Assembly (NCBI GenBank): GCA_012516225.1
Contig: JAAYWX010000171.1
Location: 1 to 5,932 of the forward strand
Direction of reading: 5' to 3'
DNA from: Clostridiales bacterium
Lineage (GTDB): Bacteria; Bacillota; Clostridia; Oscillospirales; Oscillospiraceae
DNA length: 5,932 nt
This document shows, piece by piece, positions 1 through 5,263 of this stretch. The position numbers were made by a program, and so were the translations under genes. Numbering within the stretch: the stretch's first letter is position 1; each line of letters opens with the position of its first letter. The notes under the pieces were generated by a model. That model was not told the origin of the DNA. It did no database searches and saw nothing but the letters and a program-made list of their open reading frames with translations.

Positions 1-27
1 ATTCTATTTAAATAAACGTTTAATTAG

Positions 28-56
28 ATATTAGATTCATAACCCAGTTTTGTCAA
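28..56 (-). promoter_or_regulatory. Candidate promoter for a leftward gene beyond the window edge
   Basis: On the minus strand a perfect -35 TTGACA (56 to 51) is followed, after exactly 17 bases, by TAATAT (33 to 28), one change from the consensus -10. Predicted transcription starts near position 21 and runs left out of the window. The site lies beyond the RNase J terminator, so it most likely serves a separate gene starting just outside. A 10-base palindrome, TAAACGTTTA (13-22), covers the predicted start and could be an operator. That role is inference only, because this stretch is AT-rich and short palindromes arise easily. Confidence 0.5.
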
Positions 57-70
57 TAGCTTCAGCGAAA

Positions 71-98
71 ATTATATAAAATTATTTTGATATGACAA
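71..98 (-). promoter_or_regulatory. Second candidate leftward promoter, tandem with the one at 28-56
   Basis: Minus-strand TTGTCA (98 to 93), a 16-base spacer and a consensus TATAAT (76 to 71) form a sigma-A-like promoter about 42 bases upstream of the TTGACA promoter. Transcription would start near 64. Both could feed the same gene off the left edge. AT-rich DNA produces such matches by chance, so this is less certain than its neighbour. Confidence 0.35.
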
Positions 99-133
99 CG
101 TCTTACTAAATATGCTGCACTCAAAAGATAAAA

Positions 134-159
134 CGCCGGTTTGCAAAAACAAACCGGCG
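134..159 (-). terminator. Rho-independent terminator of the RNase J gene
   Basis: A perfect 10-base-pair stem (CGCCGGTTTG, 134-143, with CAAACCGGCG, 150-159) closes a 6-base loop. On the minus strand it is followed by TTTATCTTTT, a T-rich tail, and it lies 57 bases past the RNase J stop codon. The plus-strand side also carries a T-rich tail (CTTTTATATTCTTTT), so it could work in both directions. It marks the end of the leftward rpe-recR-RNase J group. Confidence 0.85.
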
Positions 160-216
160 CTTTTATATTCTTTTCGTACAATGGCATATTTCAGTCAAAA
201 CTGTCTGTGGTTTTTA

Positions 217-1875
217 TTATACTTCCATAATAACAGGCAAAATCATCGGGCTGCGCTTTGTCTGCTTGTACAGATAACCTGACAAGTTCGCTTTTACCTT
301 AGCCTTAATTGTTGCCCAGTCGGTTATGCGCTGATATTCGCAGGAATCAAGTGTTTCAATCGTAACTCTTTTAAGCTCGTCTATAAGAACATCGGATTCC
401 TTTACATAAACAAATCCACGGGTAACTATATCGGGGCCGGAAATCAGGCTTGCATCCTCGGAGGACAGCGTCATCACAACTACTACCATACCGTCCTGTG
501 CAAGATGCCGTCTGTCGCGCAGAACTACGCTTCCCACATCGCCTACTCCCGTACCGTCCACAAGGACTTTGCCAGCCGGAACAGTTCCGCCAAGCTTAAC
601 GCTCTTTTTTGTAACCTCTACTATTCTGCCAATATCGCCGACCACCACATTGTTTGGTTCAACGCCCATGCTCTTAGCTACATCCGCGTGAGTACGCAGA
701 TGGCGCTGTTCTCCGTGAAGAGGCATAAAAAATTTCGGCTGCGTAAGAGCTATCATCATTTTCAGTTCTTCTCTGTACGCGTGTCCCGAAACATGAAGAT
801 CCTCAAGACGGTCATAAATCACTTCCGCGCCTTTCATAAACAATTCATTAATTACGCGGCTTATTGTCATTTCGTTCCCGGGAATTGCCGACGCCGAAAT
901 TATAACCCGGTCGCCTGCGTCTATCTCCACCTGGCGGTGACCTGTAAATGCCATACGGTACAAAGCCGACATGCTCTCGCCCTGACTGCCCGTCGTAATT
1001 ATGACAAGTCTGTTTTTCGGCACCGAATTTATCTGCGTAATGTCTATCAGTGTATCCTTCGGCACATCCATATATCCGAGGTCTGTCGCAACCCTCATGA
1101 TATTTTCCATGCTTCGCCCCGTAATTGCCACTTTCCGGCCGTGCTTTGCTGCACTGTTTATAATCTGCTGAAGTCTGTGGACATTAGAGGCAAAAGTTGT
1201 AACGATTATACGCTTGTCACAGTCCTTAAAAAGCTGGTCAAAGCGGGAGCCAACCTTGCTTTCAGATTCGGAATATCCCGGTCTTTCAACGTTCGTTGAG
1301 TCTGAAAGAAGCATCAGAACGCCCTCTTTGCCGAGTTCGCCGAATCGTGTAAGATCCGTCATGCCTCCGTCTATTGGAGTAACATCAATTTTGAAGTCGC
1401 CTGTGTGTATAATCGTTCCGACCGGTGTCCTTATTGCGACTGCAACAGAATCAGCTATGCTGTGATTGACATGTATAAGCTCTATCCCGAAACAGCCCGC
1501 CTTGAATTTCTGTCCTGCCTCAACTGTATTTATAACCACTTTATCAAGAAGGTTCTGCTCTTCCAGCTTCAGCTCTATAAGCCCCGCCGTCAGTTTTGTA
1601 GCATATAGTGGAACATTTATTTCACGCATAAGAAAAGGAAGCCCTCCTATATGATCCTCGTGCCCATGCGTAAGTATTATGGCCCTTATCCTGTTCTGGT
1701 TCTGCACAAGATAGGTGAAATCCGGAATTACAATGTCAACACCATACATTTCCTCATCCGGAAATCCAAGTCCGCAGTCGATAACTATTATATCGTCACC
1801 GTATTCGTATACAGTGAGATTTTTGCCTATCTCGTTCAGTCCGCCGAGAGGTATTATTTTCAGTTTTGACGTCAT
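217..1875 (-). CDS. rnjA: Ribonuclease J (RNase J1 type)
   Basis: Metallo-beta-lactamase/beta-CASP nuclease of 552 residues; B. subtilis RNase J1 is 555. In the known family it combines 5'-to-3' exonuclease and endonuclease activity in cytoplasmic mRNA decay and rRNA maturation. Visible motifs: the zinc-binding HGHEDH signature at 70-75 (H70, H72, D74, H75), further likely ligands H138 and D160 (HTGD), the beta-CASP SDSTN at 191-195, SGH at 363-365 and PLHGE at 385-389. The C-terminal dimerisation domain follows from about 450. All catalytic positions appear intact. I chose the ATG at 1875 because the protein then begins MTSKLKIIPLGG, as the family does, and AAGGAG lies upstream. The frame stays open to a GTG at 1992, which would add 39 residues with a hydrophobic patch. 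J1 rather than J2 is inferred from length and the complete active site. A terminator follows at 134-159. Confidence 0.95.
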   Translation of the reverse strand: MTSKLKIIPLGGLNEIGKNLTVYEYGDDIIVIDCGLGFPDEEMYGVDIVIPDFTYLVQNQNRIRAIILTHGHEDHIGGLPFLMREINVPLYATKLTAGLIELKLEEQNLLDKVVINTVEAGQKFKAGCFGIELIHVNHSIADSVAVAIRTPVGTIIHTGDFKIDVTPIDGGMTDLTRFGELGKEGVLMLLSDSTNVERPGYSESESKVGSRFDQLFKDCDKRIIVTTFASNVHRLQQIINSAAKHGRKVAITGRSMENIMRVATDLGYMDVPKDTLIDITQINSVPKNRLVIITTGSQGESMSALYRMAFTGHRQVEIDAGDRVIISASAIPGNEMTISRVINELFMKGAEVIYDRLEDLHVSGHAYREELKMMIALTQPKFFMPLHGEQRHLRTHADVAKSMGVEPNNVVVGDIGRIVEVTKKSVKLGGTVPAGKVLVDGTGVGDVGSVVLRDRRHLAQDGMVVVVMTLSSEDASLISGPDIVTRGFVYVKESDVLIDELKRVTIETLDSCEYQRITDWATIKAKVKANLSGYLYKQTKRSPMILPVIMEV

Positions 1876-1887
1876 AGTATAAAAAAA

Positions 1888-1893
1888 CTCCTT
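1888..1893 (-). promoter_or_regulatory. Ribosome binding site that sets the RNase J start
   Basis: AAGGAG on the minus strand (1893 to 1888), within AAAAAGGAG, lies 12 bases before the ATG at 1875. The gap is longer than usual and consists mostly of T. It supports the 552-residue start over the GTG at 1992, whose nearest purine-rich stretches (AGGGG 3-4 bases away, AGGAGA about 17 away) are badly placed. Confidence 0.65.
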
Positions 1894-1956
1894 TTTCTCA
1901 GAAAATATGTAGAGTACAAGCAAAAAGGGTGCAAAAAGCACAGACGTTTCAACTTC

Positions 1957-1986
1957 ATTATATCCGCCCTGCCCCGCGGATATAAT
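1957..1986 (-). promoter_or_regulatory. Strong hairpin in the RNase J leader
   Basis: A perfect 11-base-pair inverted repeat (1957-1967 with 1976-1986; arm ATTATATCCGC) encloses an 8-base loop. It lies about 80 bases upstream of the RNase J ATG, inside the predicted leader and inside the possible N-terminal extension. No T-run follows directly on the minus strand, so it does not look like a simple terminator. It could stabilise the leader, be an RNase target for autoregulation, or bind a protein. None of these can be decided from the sequence. Confidence 0.5.
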
Positions 1987-2108
1987 AAGCACCGTCCCCT
2001 GTCTGCCTATCTCCTATCAATTGTAACCATATATTAAGTACTTTCGTACAAATATCCTCTTTATTGTTTTTTCTCCGTCAAACAGTCAATTGACAGATTT
2101 GCATAATT

Positions 2109-2137
2109 ATAATATCACTGTTTTGTAAAATTTGCAA
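2109..2137 (-). promoter_or_regulatory. Candidate promoter for the RNase J gene
   Basis: On the minus strand TTGCAA (2137 to 2132), a 17-base spacer and TATTAT (2114 to 2109) form a plausible sigma-A promoter starting 14 bases beyond the recR stop codon. The start would be near 2102, giving a leader of about 225 bases before the ATG at 1875. The -35 and spacing match the promoter predicted upstream of rpe. A 10-base palindrome, GTCAATTGAC (2085-2094), falls just after the predicted start. Confidence 0.5.
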
Positions 2138-2150
2138 AGATTTAAAATTT

Positions 2151-2750
2151 TTATATTTCCCTGCGCCCCTCAAGTGCGCGTGTCAAAGTAGCCTCATCGG
2201 CAAACTCCAAATTTGAGCCGACAGGGATTCCATAGGCGAGACGCGTAACTTTAACGCCAAAAGGTTTAATAAGTCTGGAAATATACATTGCGGTTGTGTC
2301 GCCTTCCGTATCCGGGTTTGTAGCCATTATTACTTCCTGAACTCCGCCCGATGCGACACGTTCGACAAGCTCTGAAATTTTAAGGTCATCCGGACCTATA
2401 TGGTTCATCGGTGACATAACGCCATGCAACACATGATAAACTCCCTTGTATTCGCGGCTGCGTTCAAATGACAGCACATCCCGCGGTTCCGCAACTACAC
2501 ATATTATACCCTTTTCTCGCCGGTCATCCCCACATACCGAGCAAATTTCACCGTCTGTAAGATTCTGGCATATAGGGCAGCAGTGTACACTCTTCTTTGC
2601 TCCGATTATTGCAGAAGCAAAGCTCTCGGCCTCATTATCCGGTAGAGAAAGTACATAAAAAGCAAGTCTTTGGGCGCTTTTTTTACCGATTCCCGGCAAT
2701 GATGCGAATTTATCAATCAAGTTTTCAAGTGCTGGAGGGAAAAATGACAT
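2151..2750 (-). CDS. recR: Recombination mediator protein RecR
   Basis: RecR of the RecFOR pathway, which helps load RecA onto SSB-coated single-stranded DNA at gaps during cytoplasmic recombination repair. Its 199 residues match the family length (about 198). Domains in order: N-terminal helix-hairpin-helix (about 10-30, LPGIGKKSAQRLA), a Cys4 zinc finger (C58-P-I-C61 and C70-S-V-C73), a Toprim domain (about 81-160, with E88 in VVAEPRD and NPDTEGD at 145-151), and the C-terminal conserved GIPVGSNLEFADEATL segment (174-189). The ATG at 2750 has AAGGAG nine bases upstream. It lies 64 bases after rpe and 275 bases before RNase J on the same strand. In many Firmicutes recR follows dnaX and the ybaB/EbfC gene; that arrangement is absent here. 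A TATAAT (2774 to 2769) just before the ribosome binding site has no convincing -35, so transcription probably comes from the rpe promoter. Confidence 0.96.
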   Translation of the reverse strand: MSFFPPALENLIDKFASLPGIGKKSAQRLAFYVLSLPDNEAESFASAIIGAKKSVHCCPICQNLTDGEICSVCGDDRREKGIICVVAEPRDVLSFERSREYKGVYHVLHGVMSPMNHIGPDDLKISELVERVASGGVQEVIMATNPDTEGDTTAMYISRLIKPFGVKVTRLAYGIPVGSNLEFADEATLTRALEGRREI

Positions 2751-2814
2751 TTTTCAAAGCTCCTTGTGATTATAATCGAAACATATATGCGGAAAATGTC
2801 GCAACATGCGAGCC

Positions 2815-3120
2815 TTACTCCCCGCGAATTGCTTCGATTGCCGCTTTTCTGTCCGGCTTTTTAAAAATGGCGCTGCCTGCAACAAGTACATTTGCTCCGG
2901 CGTTCTTTACAAGTCTTGAGGTTTCAGGGTCTATACCGCCGTCCACTTCCAGTTCGCAGTTCGGGTTTGTCCTGTCGATCATTTCTCGTACTGTCGCAAT
3001 TTTGGAGAGTTGGTCGCTCATAAAAGACTGACCTCCAAAACCCGGCTCCACGGTCATAACAAGGACAAGATCAAGCAGCGGAAGATAAGGAATAAGCGTT
3101 TCAGCCGGTGTCCTCGGCTT
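2815..3120 (-). CDS. rpe: Rpe C-terminal fragment (-1 frame)
   Basis: The second half of Rpe, 101 residues from the AAG at 3120, or 80 if begun at the internal ATG at 3057. It holds EPGFGGQSF, the catalytic VDGGID, and the C-terminal NVLVAGSAIF segment that normally helps bind phosphate. I see no Shine-Dalgarno motif near 3057 that would make it an independent gene; the ATG is simply an internal methionine of the family (VMTVEPGFGG). It is a fragment of the rpe entry, shown separately for its frame. Confidence 0.5.
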   Translation of the reverse strand, partial: KPRTPAETLIPYLPLLDLVLVMTVEPGFGGQSFMSDQLSKIATVREMIDRTNPNCELEVDGGIDPETSRLVKNAGANVLVAGSAIFKKPDRKAAIEAIRGE

Positions 3121-3467
3121 AGGCTCAGCCCAGCCTTTGCCCCGCAGCCTTTGATCGTTTTTATTGCTTCAAAAATGTCCTGCGGCTGATCCGCTTCTAT
3201 GTGAAAAGTGACAAGATCCGCTCCGGCTTTGCAGAATTCTTTGACATATCGGTGCGGCTTGTCAATCATAAGATGAACATCAAGAAACATGTCCGTTGCC
3301 TTCCTTAAAGACTCAACAACAGGTATACCTATGGAGATGTTGGGAACAAAAACACCATCCATTACATCGACATGTAAATATTCGGCTCCGCCCATTTTCA
3401 CATCGTTAACATCCGAAATAAGTTTCGCAAAATCCGCGGACAATATTGAAGGCGAAATTTTTGTCAT
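3054..3467 (-). CDS. rpe: Rpe N-terminal fragment (as the sequence stands)
   Basis: This is the literal reading frame from the rpe start: 137 residues, of which the first 116 are genuine Rpe. The last 21, beginning SRGHRLKRLF, are out-of-frame and unlike the family. It keeps the N-terminal metal ligands (H32, D34, H65) but lacks the phosphate-binding glycine loops and D176, so it should not be active alone. It overlaps the second fragment's first Met codon (3057-3055) by four bases (ATGA overlap). It is listed because an automatic annotation would report it. Confidence 0.5.
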   Translation of the reverse strand: MTKISPSILSADFAKLISDVNDVKMGGAEYLHVDVMDGVFVPNISIGIPVVESLRKATDMFLDVHLMIDKPHRYVKEFCKAGADLVTFHIEADQPQDIFEAIKTIKGCGAKAGLSLSRGHRLKRLFLIFRCLILSLL

Positions 3468-3482
3468 TTTTAGTATCCTCCG

Positions 3483-3557
3483 AAGCCGACCGTAGCGGTA
3501 ACAGAAGTACCCGTGCCGGCATAAGATTTTATAGTCGAACCCCGCGCGGGTCGGCTT
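3483..3557 (-). promoter_or_regulatory. Structured rpe leader ending at the ribosome binding site
   Basis: In the rpe leader a perfect 9-base-pair stem joins AAGCCGACC (3557 to 3549) to GGTCGGCTT (3491 to 3483). The 3' arm ends one base before the GGAGG ribosome binding site (3481 to 3477). Inside the 57-base loop are TGCCGGCA and a small hairpin around GGTACTTCTGTTACC. A competing hairpin can form between CGACCC, part of the 5' arm, and the following GGGTTCG, so the two pairings exclude each other. I recognise no known riboswitch class. A cis-regulatory role is inference. Confidence 0.4.
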
Positions 3558-3564
3558 TAATATA

Positions 3565-3596
3565 CGGGGGCGGCAAGCACTTGCTTTCCGTCCCCG
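3565..3596 (-). promoter_or_regulatory. GC-rich hairpin early in the rpe leader
   Basis: CGGGGACGG (3596 to 3588) pairs with CCGCCCCCG (3573 to 3565) on the minus strand with a single A-C mismatch, followed by an AAAG bulge and a CAA/TTG tip with a 4-base loop. It begins about 20 bases after the predicted rpe transcription start. No T-run follows, so it does not look like an intrinsic terminator. Together with the stem at 3483-3557 it makes most of the rpe leader foldable. Confidence 0.4.
3574..3583. repeat. Palindrome CAAGCACTTG, copy 1
   Basis: A near-perfect 10-base dyad, part of the longer GCAAGCACTTGC (3573-3584). It recurs with one base changed at 3639-3648, 65 bases away. Two similar palindromes flanking the predicted rpe start and -10 are what a dimeric regulator's operators could look like. 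The role is inference, and this copy also forms the tip of the leader hairpin at 3565-3596. Confidence 0.3.
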
Positions 3597-3622
3597 GCGG
3601 ACTCAATAATCATTCTGCGGTT

Positions 3623-3651
3623 ATTATACAGCAACGGACAAGCGCTTGCAA
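3623..3651 (-). promoter_or_regulatory. Promoter of the rpe-recR transcript
   Basis: On the minus strand TTGCAA (3651 to 3646) and a consensus TATAAT (3628 to 3623) are separated by 17 bases. Transcription should start near 3616, giving a leader of about 150 bases before the rpe ATG. It is the best leftward promoter in the divergent region, and its -35 is identical to that predicted for the RNase J gene. The CAAGCGCTTG palindrome overlaps the -35. Confidence 0.7.
3639..3648. repeat. Palindrome CAAGCGCTTG, copy 2
   Basis: A perfect 10-base palindrome overlapping the predicted rpe -35 hexamer (3651 to 3646). A regulator binding here would be well placed to affect rpe transcription. Its partner is at 3574-3583. 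A second short repeat, CCCGCGCGG, also occurs twice in this region (3541-3549 and 3670-3678). Confidence 0.3.
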
Positions 3652-3714
3652 GAAAAAACTGCCTGCTTGCCCGCGCGGCTATGCCCTTGATTTTCGCTAT
3701 TTTATATAAATATG

Positions 3715-3743
3715 TTGTAAACGCCTTCAATTCGCTGTATAAT
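3715..3743 (+). promoter_or_regulatory. Promoter of murD
   Basis: TTGTAA (3715-3720), a 17-base spacer and a consensus TATAAT (3738-3743) form a strong sigma-A promoter. The start would be near 3750, so the murD leader is only about 19 bases, little more than the ribosome binding site AAAGGTGG (3754-3761). That leaves no room for RNA-based control of murD, in contrast to rpe on the other side. Confidence 0.75.
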
Positions 3744-3768
3744 ATAGGCTCTGAAAGGTGGTTTTACC

Positions 3769-5151
3769 ATGACTTTAGACAATTATTTTGATTCTCTTGT
3801 GGGAAAAAGCATCGCTGTAGTCGGTTACGGCATCAGCAATACTCCGCTGACAGAAATTTTGCTGTCGCGCGGCTGTGACGTTACTGTCCGCGATAAGCGT
3901 ACACGCGACCAGTTTGCTGACGCCGAAATACTTTTGGAACGTGGTGCGAAACTCCGCCTCGGCGAATCTTACCTTGAGGATTTGCACGAGGATGTGATTT
4001 TTCGCACTCCCGGTCTGCACCCGTTTACTCCGGAGCTTCAGAACGCCGTGAAAAACGGCAGCATTCTCACTTCAGAAATGGAAGCTTTTTTCTCCGTCTG
4101 CCCTTGCCACACAATTGCTATCACCGGAAGCGACGGGAAAACGACCACTTCAACGCTTATAGCAACTCTTTTAAAGGAGTCGGGACACACCGTTTTTTTA
4201 GGCGGCAATATCGGTACTCCCCTGCTTGACAAAGTCCCTAAAATGAAACCCGATGACTTTGCCGTACTTGAACTCAGCTCATTTCAGCTTCACAGCATGA
4301 AGTGCAAACCGGAGGTTGCGGTAATAACCAACATTTCTCCAAATCACCTTGATGTACACCCGACATTTGAAGATTATGTCAATGCAAAGAAAAGCATTTT
4401 CACAATGCAGGACACGGCCGACCGTCTTGTCCTGAACGCTGACGATCCGCATACGGCTGAATTTGCCGCCGAGGCAAAATCAGATGTCCGTTATTTCAGC
4501 TATGGACATTCGGTTCAAAGCGGATGTTTCTGCGTCGATGACCTCCTTTATTCTGCAAGAAATTACGAAGTTCATGAAATAATGCCCGTTTCGGGAATTC
4601 TTATTCCCGGCGTTCACAATATTAAAAATTATATGGCCGCCTATGCTGCAACTGACGGATATATCACAGACAGCGCATTCCGCAAAGTTGCAAAAACTTT
4701 CCCCGGCGTTGCTCACCGTATTGAGCTAATACGTGAGCGGAACGGAGTTAAATTCTATAATGACTCGATAGCCTCAAGTCCTACGCGTACAATAGCCTGC
4801 CTGCGCTGCTTCAATAAAGTAAAACCGATTCTCATTGCAGGGGGCCATGATAAGCATGTGCCCTTTGACGAGCTTGGCACTGAAATAGTAGAGCGCGTCA
4901 AGGCTCTTAATCTAACCGGAGAAACCGCCGAAAAAATAAAAGATGCCGTTGTAAATACCCCGGGCTACAACAGGCTTACCCTGCCTATTTATATTATAGA
5001 CGATTTCAGGGATGCCGTACTTATGGCGGCGGATAGTGCCAAAGAAGGAGATGTGGTTATACTCTCTCCCGCCTGTTCCTCGTTTGATAAGTTTAAAAAT
5101 TTCGTTGAACGCGGGAATACTTTCCGCAGTATAGTCCTCGGACTTGAATAG
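3769..5151 (+). CDS. murD: UDP-N-acetylmuramoyl-L-alanine--D-glutamate ligase (MurD)
   Basis: MurD adds D-glutamate to UDP-MurNAc-L-alanine using ATP, the second amino acid step of cytoplasmic peptidoglycan precursor synthesis. Its 460 residues are normal for the family. Domains: N-terminal UDP-binding Rossmann-like fold (about 1-105, VVGYGISN at 17-24, RTPGLHP at 79-85), central ATPase (about 106-315) with P-loop GSDGKTT at 120-126, LELSSFQL at 168-175, NISPNHLDVH at 188-197 and the AKKSI segment at 206-210 that carries the expected carbamylated lysine, then the C-terminal ligase domain with HRIE (316-319), NDSIASSPTRT (331-341) and SPACSSFDKF (433-442). The P-loop reads SD where many MurD proteins have TN. 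The ATG at 3769 has AAAGGTGG seven bases upstream. murD is away from the usual division and cell wall cluster (mraY, ftsW, murG are not adjacent) and has its own promoter. No terminator follows, so the downstream peptidase may share its transcript. Confidence 0.96.
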   Translation: MTLDNYFDSLVGKSIAVVGYGISNTPLTEILLSRGCDVTVRDKRTRDQFADAEILLERGAKLRLGESYLEDLHEDVIFRTPGLHPFTPELQNAVKNGSILTSEMEAFFSVCPCHTIAITGSDGKTTTSTLIATLLKESGHTVFLGGNIGTPLLDKVPKMKPDDFAVLELSSFQLHSMKCKPEVAVITNISPNHLDVHPTFEDYVNAKKSIFTMQDTADRLVLNADDPHTAEFAAEAKSDVRYFSYGHSVQSGCFCVDDLLYSARNYEVHEIMPVSGILIPGVHNIKNYMAAYAATDGYITDSAFRKVAKTFPGVAHRIELIRERNGVKFYNDSIASSPTRTIACLRCFNKVKPILIAGGHDKHVPFDELGTEIVERVKALNLTGETAEKIKDAVVNTPGYNRLTLPIYIIDDFRDAVLMAADSAKEGDVVILSPACSSFDKFKNFVERGNTFRSIVLGLE

Positions 5152-5263
5152 TATTTCACAATTTTAGATTACGGCGCACCGCTCGCCGACAAGCGGCAGC
5201 CGCGTCAGTTGGCAAAGTCTTTCAGGCCTTGTCTTAGTGCACGCGGAGATAACGGAGGTTTCA
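5152..5263. other. GC-rich spacer between murD and the peptidase gene
   Basis: This 112-base gap contains no visible terminator and no strong promoter. Positions 5171-5210 are about 72% G+C (29 of 40 by hand count), unlike the AT-rich gaps elsewhere in the window. The murD frame stays open for 40 codons past its TAG, to a TAA at 5272-5274. The frame of the peptidase is also open back to a TAG at 5165. A small hairpin (CCGCT 5179-5183 with AGCGG 5192-5196) lies inside. It could be a piece of a dispersed intergenic repeat, which cannot be tested from one copy. Confidence 0.4.

Larger units (their letters stand above)
2815..3467 (-). pseudogene. rpe: Ribulose-phosphate 3-epimerase, split by a frameshift near 3120
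   Basis: Rpe interconverts ribulose 5-phosphate and xylulose 5-phosphate in the pentose phosphate pathway, as a cytoplasmic TIM-barrel metalloenzyme. The N-terminal frame encodes SILSADF, LHVDVMDG (likely metal ligands H32 and D34; D34 is also the expected catalytic base) and HLMI (H65), up to KAGLSL at 111-116. The family-like continuation (KPRTPAETLIPYLPLLDLVLV, then MTVEPGFGG and VDGGI with catalytic D176) lies in the -1 frame, with AAG at 3120-3118 as its first codon. Joined, the product is 217 residues, a normal length, with every expected active-site residue. One base is therefore missing in GAGCCTAAGCCG, or the sequence has an error there. No slippery heptamer is visible. The start ATG at 3467 has GGAGG nine bases upstream. 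Left uncorrected, translation ends at 3054 after 137 residues, without the second half of the barrel. Family assignment is very secure; whether the gene is truly broken is not. Confidence 0.85.
3468..3768. other. Divergent non-coding region between rpe and murD
   Basis: This 301-base stretch holds no convincing gene. Its content, right to left, is: the murD promoter and ribosome binding site, two CCCGCGCGG copies flanking the interval, the CAAGCGCTTG palindrome over the rpe -35, the rpe promoter, a GC-rich hairpin, and the long stem next to the rpe ribosome binding site. An open plus-strand frame runs through it but has no ribosome binding site and no recognisable protein character. Base composition swings sharply between GC-rich palindromes and AT-rich promoter DNA. 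Confidence 0.6.

Noticed and set aside
505..1299. A 264-codon open frame on the plus strand.
   Set aside because: It lies entirely antisense to the well-conserved RNase J gene, has no domain character and no ribosome binding site. It is a mirror of RNase J codon use.
2090..2113. Plus-strand TTGACA followed by TATAAT in the recR-RNase J gap.
   Set aside because: The spacer is only 12 bases, too short for a sigma-A promoter, and no plus-strand gene follows.
2769..2774. Minus-strand TATAAT just upstream of recR.
   Set aside because: No acceptable -35 at 16-18 bases, and transcription would start inside the ribosome binding site.
2799..2811. Small hairpin TCGCA-ACA-TGCGA between rpe and recR as a terminator.
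   Set aside because: Only five base pairs with a 3-base loop, followed on the minus strand by CATTTTCC with a short T-run. Too weak to call; at most a mild attenuator.
3050..3125. Programmed -1 frameshifting in rpe.
   Set aside because: The shift point (GCCTAAG) does not fit a slippery heptamer, and Rpe is not known to be recoded. A sequencing error or mutation is simpler.
3483..3557. A tRNA-like element suggested by GGTTCGA in the rpe leader.
   Set aside because: No acceptor stem, anticodon arm or CCA end can be fitted around it; the match to a T-loop is by chance.
3446..3709. An 87-codon plus-strand frame across the divergent region.
   Set aside because: It starts inside rpe, lacks a ribosome binding site, and covers promoters and hairpins. 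No recognisable protein features.
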